From Istiophorus platypterus (Eukaryota > Chordata > Actinopteri > Istiophoriformes > Istiophoridae), in NCBI GenBank assembly GCA_016859345.1, contig CM029120.1:23903501-23967500 (forward strand): a stretch of DNA of 64,000 nt, written 5' to 3'. Of the stretch, positions 38,301-47,399 are shown piece after piece (position 1 is the first letter of the stretch; each line of letters starts with the position of its first letter). The notes below the pieces were generated by a model that worked only from the letters and a program-made list of their open reading frames with translations, was not told where the DNA came from and ran no database searches. A program made the translations under genes and the position numbers.

Positions 38301-41300
38301 TATGATGTGGGAGCTTTGGAACACAAGCCGTTCTTTTCCTTCTCGAAACTCTTCTCTTTCCATCATTCTCATACTACTTAATCTTGGTTTCATCAGTCCA
38401 AAGAATCTTTTTCACAAACTTTTAAGGCTTATTTAGAAGTTTTCTTTCAAAGTGTAATCTGACCTTTCCGTTCTTGTTTTCACATTGTGATAAACCCTCT
38501 ATATTTACATTCATGAAGGCGACTCTTGATTGTAGACCATTGACAATTATATACCTACCCTCTCGAGAGCATTCTTGACCTATTTAGATGTTGTATAGTG
38601 TTTTTTCAACACCAAGGAAAGAATTCTGCAAACAACCAGTTTAGTTGTCTTCCCTGGTCTTCCAGGCCTTTTGGTGCTGTTGAGCTTGCTGGTGAATTCC
38701 CTCTTTTTAAGAATGTTGGTCATTTGTCCACTTCTGAAGTTTCTGCCATCTGTCTGATACTTTTGTTTTGTTTTTCCATCCTAATGATGCTCTCCTTCAT
38801 TATCATCAACAGCTCTTTGGAATGCATATTGAGAGTTCCAATGACCAGCTGCCAAAAGTGTTAACTCCAGACATTTTTTTTATCTGCTTAATTTATCATG
38901 AAATGACAAGGGCCACACCTGGCCATGAAGCTGATCTTCAGGTCAATTTTCTAATTACTGTTGAGCCTCCAAAATGAAGGAATATATCTAAGTAGCTTAA
39001 ATTCCTAAACGGTTAATGAAAATTTTCGTGAAACCTCCCTGAGTTAAAGCTGAAAGTCCATATGTCAATCACATCTTGATGGCAATGGATTTGAAATCCA
39101 TTGCGGTTTTGCATAGATGTAAAATTACAAAAAGTGTGTCACTGTTCAAATATCTATGGACCTGACTGGACCTGAAAATTAGATCTATGGACCTAATTTT
39201 CTAAAATTAAATTAGAAAACTAACAAGTTGCAAAAGTGGTAGCTTGCGACAATAAACACACACACACACACACACACACACACCATTCATTTTTTAGATT
39301 AAAAGGTAGATCCTTTGTAAGGAGCACAACTGCAAAGCTGGTGGAGAAAGAGCAAGAGAGCAAAGTACAGTATTCTAAGGAGCATCAGCCCACTAAACCT
39401 CAGTTCAGTCCTTGCTGCAACCTGCCCTCTCTTATCAAATATACTGTGTTTTAATATAGCCGAATTCTCAGTATATTTGTTCTCCTTTACATATTTTTCT
39501 GTTTCTGTTATCAGACAAAAGAACAAGGAAGAGAGCCTAGAGATTCAATTGCTGCTAAAATGTCATTCTCAGGCTGCTGTGCTGCGATGGTACACAGCTA
39601 TTAAACCTCCATCATGTCCATCCTGCCTCCTGCCCTCTCCTGTCACCTATACTCAGTTTTAATGTAGACGAATGTAAAAGATAGCTAATCTCACTTTTGT
39701 ATTTCTTTCTCTGGTAGAAATATACAGAAGTTGATTTGGTCTCATGCTGTAAGTCTCCTCAGTGCATCCAGATAGCGCAGCGATGAAGGAGCAACTTTGC
39801 AATGGCTACTGACTGAAAAGAACAACATTTTGGATATTATGAGGCTGGAGCAAAGACTGAGAATACTGCATTTTTCTACACCAATGCCACTGGGGTGCCG
39901 CATCCACACCTAGCTGGAAAAGTTTGACATTTATAGGTGTTTCTATTGAAAAAGTGCACTTCCACTCTATATAACATGGCAGTTGTACAGGAGTGAGATT
40001 TTAAGTAACAAAGTACATACCCCAACATATCCAATGTCCAGGTCATGGTACTGCTTGGCACCAAGTACCCAGTTCACCACATATGCTGCAGTGACGTCCG
40101 GGAAGTCATATGGCCAGTTCTTACCATGGCCCACCCAACCAGGAAACGCCCAAGGTAAACCTGCAGGAAGGCACAAACAAACACATACATACAAAGTAGA
40201 AGATGCCACTAATGGAAAGTATCTAAATCAAACTAATAACCCAACTGTTTTGAGTCTGAATGCCCAGTAAGACCACATTCTAAGGCAGCCTTGCTTACTT
40301 AAAGTTGTAAAATTAAGTCTAGCAAGTCTCTGATTTGGGAATTATGAAGAGTTCCCAGAGGTTTGTTATTGAGTCAAAAAAGGTTAGGAAGGCGAGTCAT
40401 ATTTTGATCATAAATTCATTATTATACTATTACATTTTGATTTGATCTTCGATCTTTGATCCACCTCCTTGGAGTCTGGTTAAAAGGACAGTGTACTTTA
40501 TTACCTACGAGTGTGATGTTTGGGTTCCTCTTCTTGGCTTCTTTCATAAGCCACCACTCATAGCCTCGGAAGTAGTTCTCATCATTCTCATAGTGCATGT
40601 GGGAGGGCTCTGTTCCATCTGAAAATGATAACAGTCCAGTATAATGTAATGTAATGAGACAGCTTAACTCAAAATGAATTGCTCTTTCATTAAATCATCT
40701 ATGGATACAAAGTTTATGTGTACTTTATGTAGAACCTAAAAGTAGAACACGTTAATGACTTTTAAAGTCATGCTATATTTTCCCTTTTCAATACTACCAT
40801 TGTTATGTTATACCAATATTTTGTCTTTCTTCAATGTATTTTAATAGTTTTAAATTTTTCTGCATATTTTGGGATATATAGTAAGGTTCATAAATATTAT
40901 ACATTACAATTTTTGTCTCTATACACAACCACAACAATTTAAAACAAACAAATCAAGATGTGATTGAAGTGTTGACTGTCAGGTTTAAGTCAAGGGATTT
41001 CACAAAATTTTGCATCAAACCATTTCAGAATTAGCCATTTTTATACATAATCCCTCATTTTCAGGGATAATTATAAATATAAAGATTATTTTTAATACTT
41101 GAATTAAAATCCTTTGCAGTCAATGACTGTCTGAAGTCTGGAACCCATGGGCATCACCAAATGCTGGATTTCCTCCTTTGAGATGCTTTGCCTTTGCCAG
41201 ACCTTAATTGCAGCCACCTTCGGTTGCTGTTTGTTTGTTTGTGGGTCTTTCTACCCTCAGTTTTGACTTCAGTAAATGAAAAACATGTTCAATTTGGTTG

Positions 41301-42803
41301 TGGTCAGGTGACTGTGGTGGCCATTGAAGAGTATTCCATTTCTTTGCCTGGAAAAACCTCATGGGTTGCTCTCACAGTATATTTGGGTCATTAACCATCT
41401 ATACTGTGAATGCACCATCCTATCAGTTTTGGGAGAATTTGGCTGAACCTGAACAGATAATATAGCCCTATACACTTCAGAATTCATCCTGCTGCTTCTG
41501 TCGGTGGTCACATTATGAGTTAACACCAGTAACGCAGTTCCACCGGCAGCCATACATTTCAATACCATGACCCTGCCTCCACCATGTCTGACATATGACG
41601 TGGTGGCTTTGGATCATGAGCTGTTCCTTTCCTTCTCCATACCCTTCTCTTCCCATCATTCTGGTGCACAAGTCAATCTTGGTTTCATCTGGTCCCGAGC
41701 CATCCTGACCATGTTTACATTAAGGGTGCCTCTGTACATTGCTCCAATCAGCTTCCCCTCAACCCTGACCAGTTTCCCTGTCCCTGGCTATTGTTATAAA
41801 TAGTGCCTCAATTTCAGATGCCCAAAAGTAATTGGAAGAGGCCATCATTAGGCTGAAAAAAACAACAATTTGGTAGATTCTTAAAAAGAGGGAATGACCT
41901 AATGAGCTCAGCAATACCAAAAGGCCTGGAGACCATGGAAGATGTCTTAAGCGGATGATGGCAGAATTGTTTCCTTGCTGAAGAACAACCCTTCACAACA
42001 TTTCACCTGTGAGGAACACTGTCAAGGAGGCTGGGGTATCATTTTCAATGGTCTACAATCAAGAGATGCCTTCATGAATGTAAATACAGAGGGTTTATCA
42101 CAAGGTGCAAAAAACAGCTTACATTCAATAACAAAAAGACCAGATTAGACTTTACCAGAAAAAATCTAGTATGCACAGTTCTGGAACAAGGTTCTTTGGA
42201 CAGATGAAACAAAGATTAACTCTATGAGAACGATGGGAAGAGAAGAATATGGGATATGCAAATCTTAATCAATTAGTCGTTCTAATAATGAGTTAATAAT
42301 CAATTAATGATGAGTAATTCTAAATGTCAGTCACCGGTAGTTTGAGCATCTCCTCCAATCTCCACCTTCAGTATGTGCAAAGAGGCTCCAAAGTTTGGCT
42401 GAAGACAGCAAAAAAGACACAGCAGTGAGTTTCCACGTACTTTCAATGTAACTGTAGTAACGACTTTCTCTTATATCTTACTCTGAAAAGGTAGTCTAGT
42501 ATCTGGCTGCGGTACGGCTCTGCATAGTTCACCAGTAACCGAGACGTCGCCTGGAAGAAGCAGCAAACGAAACCAAACATTAGAGACCGACGGCGATGAC
42601 TGGAACGTCCGAGCTGCTGACGCTGCTCTGCACGACGTCGAACCAGGAAGTACGTTAAAACGGACCGGACTCACCCCTCCGCCGCTCAAACCCCCGATCC
42701 CGTCAAACACTCTCCCCAGGCCCACTTCGTCGTCGAGGACATAAGTGTGACAAGAGCAGAAACCCAACGACACGCTGAGAAACCAGGCCTTCAGCGCGTA
42801 CAT
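24321..42803 (-). CDS. galc: Galactosylceramidase (lysosomal, GH59), 17 exons plus duplicated exon 7
   Basis: Galactosylceramidase removes galactose from galactosylceramide and psychosine in lysosomes; human GALC loss causes Krabbe disease. Exons, 5' to 3': 42803-42675, 42550-42482, 42398-42335, 40618-40505, 40160-40021, 36399-36361, 7a 36151-36024 or 7b 34218-34088, 31450-31295, 30962-30838, 28295-28168, 27859-27770, 27685-27596, 27472-27328, 26337-26157, 26019-25856, 25612-25536, 24464-24321. Length is 660 residues with 7a or 661 with 7b, near the 685 of human. A signal peptide of about 20 residues precedes YVLDDEVGLGRVFDGIGGLSGGG. The catalytic acid/base lies in IWNERNY (E176) and the nucleophile in LWSSEDYS (E251, or E252 with 7b). 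The C-terminal lectin-like domain runs from about residue 440. Intron 10 has a GC donor. Three Tc1-family remnants sit in its introns. Confidence 0.97.
27328..28295 (-). CDS. galc: galc exons 10-13: end of barrel and beta-sandwich
   Basis: Exon 10 encodes HTAQFTQPGWTYLQTVGHL...ETM. Exon 11 encodes CIRPPLPPFNVTSQNVTFQL, with two NxT sequons. Exon 12 encodes a rapidly diverging strand (QLWRSQFNFKTNKPSFFEKL). Exon 13 encodes DGSFTLNLAEDEVYTLTTIT and the GKRGSYPDPP...VYKDDFNV linker. Exon 10 joins exon 11 in phase 0 only if the intron starts with GC at 28,166-28,167. Confidence 0.92.
28162..28167 (-). other. galc: Non-canonical GC-AG splice donor of galc intron 10
   Basis: The minus strand reads ATG/gcaagt, the consensus form of the minor GC-AG intron class. 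The nearby GT (4 nt further in) would leave phase 1 and give a stop within the first codons of exon 11. The GC donor preserves the conserved ETM-to-cysteine region. GC donors splice less efficiently and often mark alternatively spliced introns. Confidence 0.8.
30838..31450 (-). CDS. galc: galc exons 8-9: catalytic nucleophile region
   Basis: Exon 8 starts in phase 2 (G + GCC CAC TAC), encodes AHYPGTNTVMEALKTQKKLW and then SSEDYSTFNDEIGGGCW. The glutamate of SSEDYS corresponds to the GH59 nucleophile. Exon 9 encodes ISWNLVASYYEELPFGRDGL and AEEPWSGNYVVESPIW, lining the sugar pocket in known structures. Confidence 0.94.
32070..32990 (-). mobile_element. Tc1-like transposon remnant A (galc intron between exons 7b and 8)
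   Basis: The left inverted-repeat region is present (CATCAAGATGTGATTTGAG...TTTCAGCTTTAATTC). It is followed by a broken minus-strand transposase with a deletion of the C-terminal part and multiple stops. Blocks shared with the copies at 38 kb and 41 kb include TGGATCATGAGCTG and CTTGGTTTCATCT. The right terminal repeat is not recognisable. Confidence 0.75.
34088..34218 (-). CDS. galc: galc alternative exon 7b (vertebrate-like version)
   Basis: 131-nt exon with acceptor ctgtaccag/CTG and donor GATAGG/gtagga. It enters in phase 0 and leaves in phase 2, like exon 7a. It encodes LLRYTLDKNGLERVRIIASD, then NLWEPIALFLLLDPELSTAV and DVIG. The IIASDNLWE stretch and the 44-residue length match human GALC at this position. 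It lies 1.8 kb downstream of exon 7a. About 20 of 43 aligned residues are identical between the two copies by eye, so the duplication is not recent. There are no stops and both splice sites are intact. Confidence 0.9.
36024..36151 (-). CDS. galc: galc alternative exon 7a (divergent version)
   Basis: 128-nt exon with acceptor gttgccaag/GTG and a strong donor TTGG/gtaagt; phase 0 in, phase 2 out. It encodes VLRNMLDKVGLTDVGIIAAD, then GDWSVANSMIVDPCLNDSVE and VIG: the same secondary-structure unit as 7b, one residue shorter. It replaces SDNLWE with ADGDWS and adds an NDS sequon. It lies only 0.2 kb from exon 6. Intact splice sites and an open frame argue for use; whether both exons are expressed is unknown. 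Confidence 0.88.
36361..36399 (-). CDS. galc: galc exon 6: catalytic acid/base
   Basis: A 39-nt exon encoding IWNERNYDSKYIK. The NE pair is the clan GH-A signature, with E176 as the general acid/base. Both flanking junctions are phase 0. Confidence 0.93.
36801..36882. repeat. (AAT)n microsatellite with AAC interruptions
   Basis: Trinucleotide tract in the galc intron between exons 5 and 6. The poly-leucine open frame on the opposite strand is an artefact. Confidence 0.95.
37690..39175 (-). mobile_element. Tc1-like transposon remnant B (most complete; galc intron 5)
   Basis: Both inverted-repeat regions are visible: about 37,700-37,745 (CAAGATGTAATTGAGGTGTAGA) and about 39,045-39,090 (its complement, TCAATCACATCTTGAT). 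Between them is a full-length but degenerate minus-strand Tc1 transposase, with C-terminal blocks such as WNIPQWPSHCLNPTEHVFHL near 38.0 kb and N-terminal blocks near 38.7 kb, broken by several stops. CAAATATCTATGGACCTGAC at the right edge is typical of the family terminus. Confidence 0.85.
39256..39283. repeat. (CA)n microsatellite
   Basis: About 14 CA units just outside Tc1 remnant B. Confidence 0.95.
40021..42803 (-). CDS. galc: galc exons 1-5: signal peptide and first half of TIM barrel
   Basis: Exon 1 gives a hydrophobic leader (KAWFLSVSLGFCSC) and the mature start YVLDDEVGLGRVFDG. Exon 2 gives SRLLVNYAEPYRSQILDYLF. Exon 3 gives PNFGASLHILKVEIGGDAQT. Exon 4 gives DGTEPSHMHYENDENYFRGY. 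Exon 5 gives LPWAFPGWVGHGKNWPYDFP and YHDLDIGYVG. These are the most conserved GH59 blocks. The ATG at 42,803 is the only in-frame start that provides a signal peptide. Confidence 0.95.
40945..41690 (-). mobile_element. Tc1-like remnant C, C-terminal half (galc intron 3)
   Basis: Same family as remnant B, with left inverted repeat at about 40,955-41,000 and minus-strand transposase C-terminal half (41,359-41,568 is nearly identical in protein sequence to 38,066-38,326). It stops abruptly at CTTGGTTTCATCTGG (about 41,690), the middle of the transposase. Confidence 0.85.
41691..41800. mobile_element. Short insert, probably from a second Tc1 family
   Basis: About 110 bp unlike the flanking element, including CTCAACCCTGACCAGTTTCC and CTGTCCCTGGC. 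Similar strings occur in another teleost Tc1 family. It separates the two oppositely oriented halves of remnant C. Confidence 0.4.
41815..42250 (+). mobile_element. Tc1-like remnant C, N-terminal half, inverted
   Basis: This block matches the reverse complement of about 38,440-38,760 in remnant B. Shared strings are TTCTTAAAAAGAGGGAAT, CACCAAAAGGCCTGGA-like, CAATGGTCTACAATCAAGAG and TTCATGAATGTAAATA.AGAGG. It therefore encodes the transposase N-terminal half on the plus strand and ends at the same mid-gene point where the other half stops (CAGATGAAACAAAGATTAAC). Confidence 0.8.
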
Positions 42804-42859
42804 GGTCCGACGCGTCCGTCCACCGAGCTCCGCAGGTCGTGTGCAGACTCGCGCTCTGT

Positions 42860-42891
42860 GTCACATGACAGCGCCGCTGCTTGGTCACGTG
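42860..42891. promoter_or_regulatory. Two CLEAR/M-box-like E-boxes upstream of galc
   Basis: GTCACATGAC (42,860-42,869) differs by one base from the CLEAR consensus GTCACGTGAC and contains the M-box TCACATGA. GTCACGTG (42,884-42,891) contains a perfect CACGTG. They lie 57 and 81 bp upstream of the galc ATG, in a CpG-rich stretch (about 42,590-42,960). TFEB/TFE3/MITF control lysosomal genes through such sites; binding here is inferred. Confidence 0.7.
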
Positions 42892-42976
42892 CTCCTGAAC
42901 GAGGCGGGTGGGACCGTGGAGGAGCTGAGACAGACAGACCCGGAGCAGCTGGAGGAGACGTGGCGAGGACGCGGAG

Positions 42977-43490
42977 GTCCTCCTACCTCAGCTGCGTCCT
43001 CTCCTACCTCAGCTGCGTCCTCTCCTACCTCAGCTGCGTCCTCCTCTACCTCACCTGCGTCCTCTCCTACCTCACCTGCGTCCTCTCCTACCTCAGCTGC
43101 GTCCTCTCCTACCTCAGCTGCATCCTCTCCTACCTCACCTGCGTCCTCTCCTACCTCAGCTGCGTCCTCCTCTACCTCACCTGCGTCCTCTCCTACCTCC
43201 TCTCCTACCTTCACCTGCGTCCTCTCCTACCTCACCTCCCTCTCTTACCTTCACCTGCGTCCTCTCCTACCTCACCTGCGTCCTCTCCTACCTTCACCTG
43301 CGTCCTCTCCTACCTCACCTGCGTCCTCTCCTACCTTCACCTGCGTCCTCTCCTACCTCACCTGCGTCCTCTCCTACCTCACCTGCGTCCTCTCCTACCT
43401 CACCTCCTACCTCACCTGCGTCCTCTCCTACCTTCACCTCGTCCTCTCCTACCTTCACCTGCGTCCTCTCCCCTCTCCTGCCTGCCTCTC
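42977..43490. repeat. 21-bp GC-rich minisatellite upstream of galc
   Basis: More than 20 copies of a 21-bp unit with core CTCCTACCTCACCTGCGTC. Early copies carry CAGCTGC in place of CACCTGC, and later ones carry an extra T (CTTCACCTG). Because the unit is a multiple of three, several frames stay open, giving long Ser/Pro/Thr-, Leu/Tyr- or Glu/Val-rich artefact ORFs on both strands. On the minus strand each unit reads GCAGGTGAGG, identical to a 5' splice-site consensus. Confidence 0.93.
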
Positions 43491-46400
43491 CCTCTCCCTC
43501 CACGGCGGCGGCTGAATCCGGCGTCCACCCCACAGCAGGCGCAGCCAGCCTGCCCCCCACATCCAGGGGGCCACACATCCCCCAATAAACAAGTGTTTTG
43601 TAACCAGTTTGTTTAAACGGAACTTTTTTTTTGCTTTTTTTTGCACACACAAATAATAACAAATAATAATAAAACCATAAAAATAATACGCTTCTGGATT
43701 TTTCTGATTATGGATATTAATTCTGACCTACAATTTTCACACACAATTAATTCTATTTTTAATTCTATTTTTCTTTTATTCTATTTTTTTCTTCTTTCAG
43801 TCCAAAAGAGCCCAAAACTACAAACAGACACAGAGACCCAGAAGACACACAAGACACGTATGTATCAGGTCCCCTAGTGCCATCTCAAAGCAAACAGCTG
43901 GAAGTAAGCAGATCCCCATGTCCTTTCCTAACCACTTTTCCTTGACATGGCTGGATAACGTTGTGAGTTCAAGAAAAGATGTGAAGGAGAATTCATAAGG
44001 ATTTAGGAGAAGACAACCGCGGTGTTAGGAGAAACCGAATGCCCTTCCACAAAGGGTCTGCCGAGGAGACGCTACTGTGTTCTGAAGATGGACGTTTCAC
44101 TCACTGCGTTATGTCTGTGTTGCTTGTTGCACGTGGTATGAACGTGGACAACCGAGTGAAAATTATTACTTCATTACAGTTGGAACTGAAATTAAAAAAA
44201 AAAAAAGAAATGTAGATTACCCGTCACAAAAGTGATGTGGTTGTCACACTGAGAATGGTTACTCATGCTCACCATCCAGTCCACTCTTATTTATTGACAT
44301 GTATGTTTGTATGAAAATGAGTGTTTAATTTATGTAAGATAGGAATGACGTGTTAGGCTTACAGATCTACTACTGTATATATCATCATTAAGAAGTTTCA
44401 AACACGTTGAATTACAAACATTTTATAGCTAAACGTCCTCGGTACTTCTATGTTTGGGTTAATATACTGAATGCAATTTGATTATAAGCCTAGGCATATA
44501 ATAGCTTAAGATCTACAACACAAATATGTAAACACCTTGAAATGTTGACTTCATTGTGTTTTGATTTGTTATGCCTGGCACAGGCTTGTGCATTTGTAAT
44601 ATGACAAAATTCCCCAAAGACATTACTATCAGATAATTAGGGCCCAGCACTACTGCACTCAGGCAGGAAAGGGACAGGTGGTTACATCAGCATTGTGTTC
44701 ACAAATGGCAAGTGGAAGCTGATACGGGTCTTGAGCATGCAGTAGTTCACAGATCATGTTTAAATTGAACATACCATGAAAGCATAACCTAAATTATTCC
44801 TGCATATTTAATGTAACCCTAAGTAGAATATACCCATTATTTTTTTCCTTGAATATGATGCATCATTAGGTTTATTCTATTTACACTTTTGTCTTTTACA
44901 AAGAAACAAAATATATTCCAGCCCCCAACACCCATGTCAATTACACCTTTGCACCTAATGTCATTGTGGAGTGTGCAGTGCTCCATTACATCAGCATCAC
45001 GACTGGGGATATCCTAGAACCAACTGAGGAATAGGAACCAGTGCAACGCCCACGATTGCCTGTGCAAGGGGGACAGACTGGCAGCACAAGTGTCAGCCCC
45101 GGACCAGTCCCTCACCTCTGCAAGATCATGACGGTTTCGTTTCATAAAGTATAATAATAAATAATAAATGGCATTCTTTTCACACTTTGGTTTCAGTCAA
45201 TAAATCAAAATCTTTTCTTCCACATTTTTTGTTTTCAGATTATAAATAAAGAACTTACTTATTCTCTCACAGAATGTTTGTCATATTTATTGCAGCGGAT
45301 CTTTCTGTGAGAATTGCAAAGTCTATGGACTGCCGAAGATAGATTACGATCATTAAATCTTTGACCCACTGGTCAAACTATTCTAAATAATAAATTTAGA
45401 GTGGCTGAATGTAAGTATTTAGTAAATAGGAGAACATGGTGCCTATATGCTGCATTCATTGCCTAAACTGCATAAAATACAGATATTTACCATTGAAATT
45501 CTCTGTTTTTACAGCCCAAAAGTAGGAGAATAAAAAAAATTCTCATTATTAAATATCACTCAAATGTTACACAAATCTATAAAGCTTCACAAAAATTAAA
45601 AGTATTGCAGAAATACCTTGCAGTTGTTGATTTTTTTTTCTGTTTATATTTCCTTGGTGGAAATATGACTGTCCACCATCCAGTAGTTATTTCTGCCTTT
45701 GGTCCAGGTCCAGGTATGTTTTTTGAACCACCTTCCTGAAAATGCAGGCTGCTCTAGTTACATTAGGTTACACTACTGACTTTTTAAAATCACTTACTTT
45801 AAAACAGACATATATGGCAGTAATGGTCACCGAGATATAGTTTGAAGTTAACTTAGTGCTACTTTTAGGTGGAAGTATATATCCCCTCTCATGAAAACGT
45901 GTTTTCCTCGATATGCATGGAAAAGCACAACTGTGCATTTCCTTGTGTACGTCATCTACAATGTTGCTGGTAAACACGGAAGGGGCCGTGCAGTCAGAGA
46001 ACAGGATACGTGCACCATTTCCACCCCACCCATCTTACTTACAGTGGCTTCGCCACTTTGTGGGGCAGGTGAAGAGGAGCAGGCTACACACAATGACCAC
46101 TCACCATCTGTTCTGTGTCATCTGGGAAAATAGAGATGCGTTCTCTCTCTGACAGGGAACCTCTCCTCCCTCCCGAAGCCTGTGCTGTGCAAGCGTTATA
46201 AGAATGTCAATCTTTAGGGGAGATATAAGTTTTGGGCGACGCCCTTTATGAACCGCCCGACCCAGAGACCCAGAGAGGAACTCTGGAGACAGTGGAGCTG
46301 TCTCAGCAGCTTGAAGCATTCATCCTCTTCATTCTCTTTGAGATGGAGAGATCAAGTCAGAAGTGTCGAACCTGAGCATATTAGGCATATTAAAGGCATA

Positions 46401-47160
46401 TAAGGCTTCTTGGTTTCCATGAACAGCTACCCAATGTAATTTCAACATTTTGATCCCACTACAGACCTTTTTTCTGCTTCATTTTTCATAAAATATTGAG
46501 AGAAGAGGCCTCAGCTGACCAAATGCATTTTCAGTCAACACGATTACTTTTGAGACAACTGTTTTCCTTTCTTTATGTGAAAAAACAAAAAACTATGTGC
46601 ATTAAAGCCACCTACAAAATATAAGAATTTTATAGAATTATTTATATAATTTTCAGTGGAAAAGGCATAAATTGATTAATACAGTGCCAGAAATCACATC
46701 TAGATAAGATCTAGACATGTTCTGTTTTGTGAACTTCAGATAGATATTGTAACTCATGAGGGAATTGTATCGAATGCCTACCAGTTAGATGCTGCCAACA
46801 TTCAATATTTTATATATGCATAAGGAATAAAATTTGCATTCAGAAAATTCGTGCTCAATTTTCAAATTTCACACACACCTTTACCAGTAAATGATGTGAC
46901 CAAATTTCCAAGAGATGCAATAAAGGACACAGCCACAAGGTGTCACTACTGTCCTCCTGAACAATGTTTGAGCTGCAGTTTGAGCAGTGTCATGTTAATA
47001 TGGCACATTTTATGACTTTTGTCTGTAACCATCATGTGCCAGATGACTCCCTAATTAGGATTATTATATCTAAAATGTGATCTAAACTTGAGAGTCTTTG
47101 TCATTGTCCTCAACATCTTCTACTTGAAAAATCAGCTCCAAATCCTCAGCTGCAAATATC
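43491..47160. other. Intergenic, no supported gene
   Basis: AT-rich sequence with poly-T tracts. Apart from a possible Harbinger fragment at about 44.93-45.13 kb, I see nothing identifiable. A denser block at 45.9-46.32 kb contains short open frames on both strands without recognised similarity. Confidence 0.5.
44930..45130 (+). pseudogene. Possible Harbinger transposase C-terminal fragment
   Basis: The plus-strand frame reads VNYTFAPNVIVECAVLHYIS, then ITTGDILEPTEE, a stop, and EPVQRPRLPVQGGQTGS. The 'CAVLH...GD..EP.EE' arrangement resembles the end of PIF/Harbinger transposases. No other part of such a gene is visible, and the call rests on a short pattern. Confidence 0.35.
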
Positions 47161-47284
47161 TTACTTGCCATATATTTTTTTAAAATCTTTTTTCTCTCAA
47201 TGCAATAAATTTAGACCAACTTCTCTTTGCTTTGAGCCCACAATAATCCAATGGGTCTCCTGTTTGGTTATACATGTAACCCAC

Positions 47285-47392
47285 AGCAAAGCCTCTGAAT
47301 CAGAGACCCCACCTGCTGTGACTGGACCCACTGGAGCCAATAGGACTGTCCGCTTCAGAAATGTGACACTACACATCAACAACAAAGATGGT
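47285..47392 (+). other. Exon-like block, unidentified
   Basis: An acceptor-like ATGTAACCCACAG precedes an open frame reading KASESETPPAVTGPTGANRT and VRFRNVTLHINNKDG, followed by a strong donor (GATG/gtgagt). I do not recognise the protein and found no partner exon, so this may be chance. Confidence 0.25.
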
Positions 47393-47399
47393 GAGTGAG

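Noticed and set aside
42747..43662. Long open frames (up to 289 codons) upstream of galc on both strands
   Set aside because: They exist because the 21-bp minisatellite unit is a multiple of three; they have no start context, domain or splice logic and occur in several frames at once.
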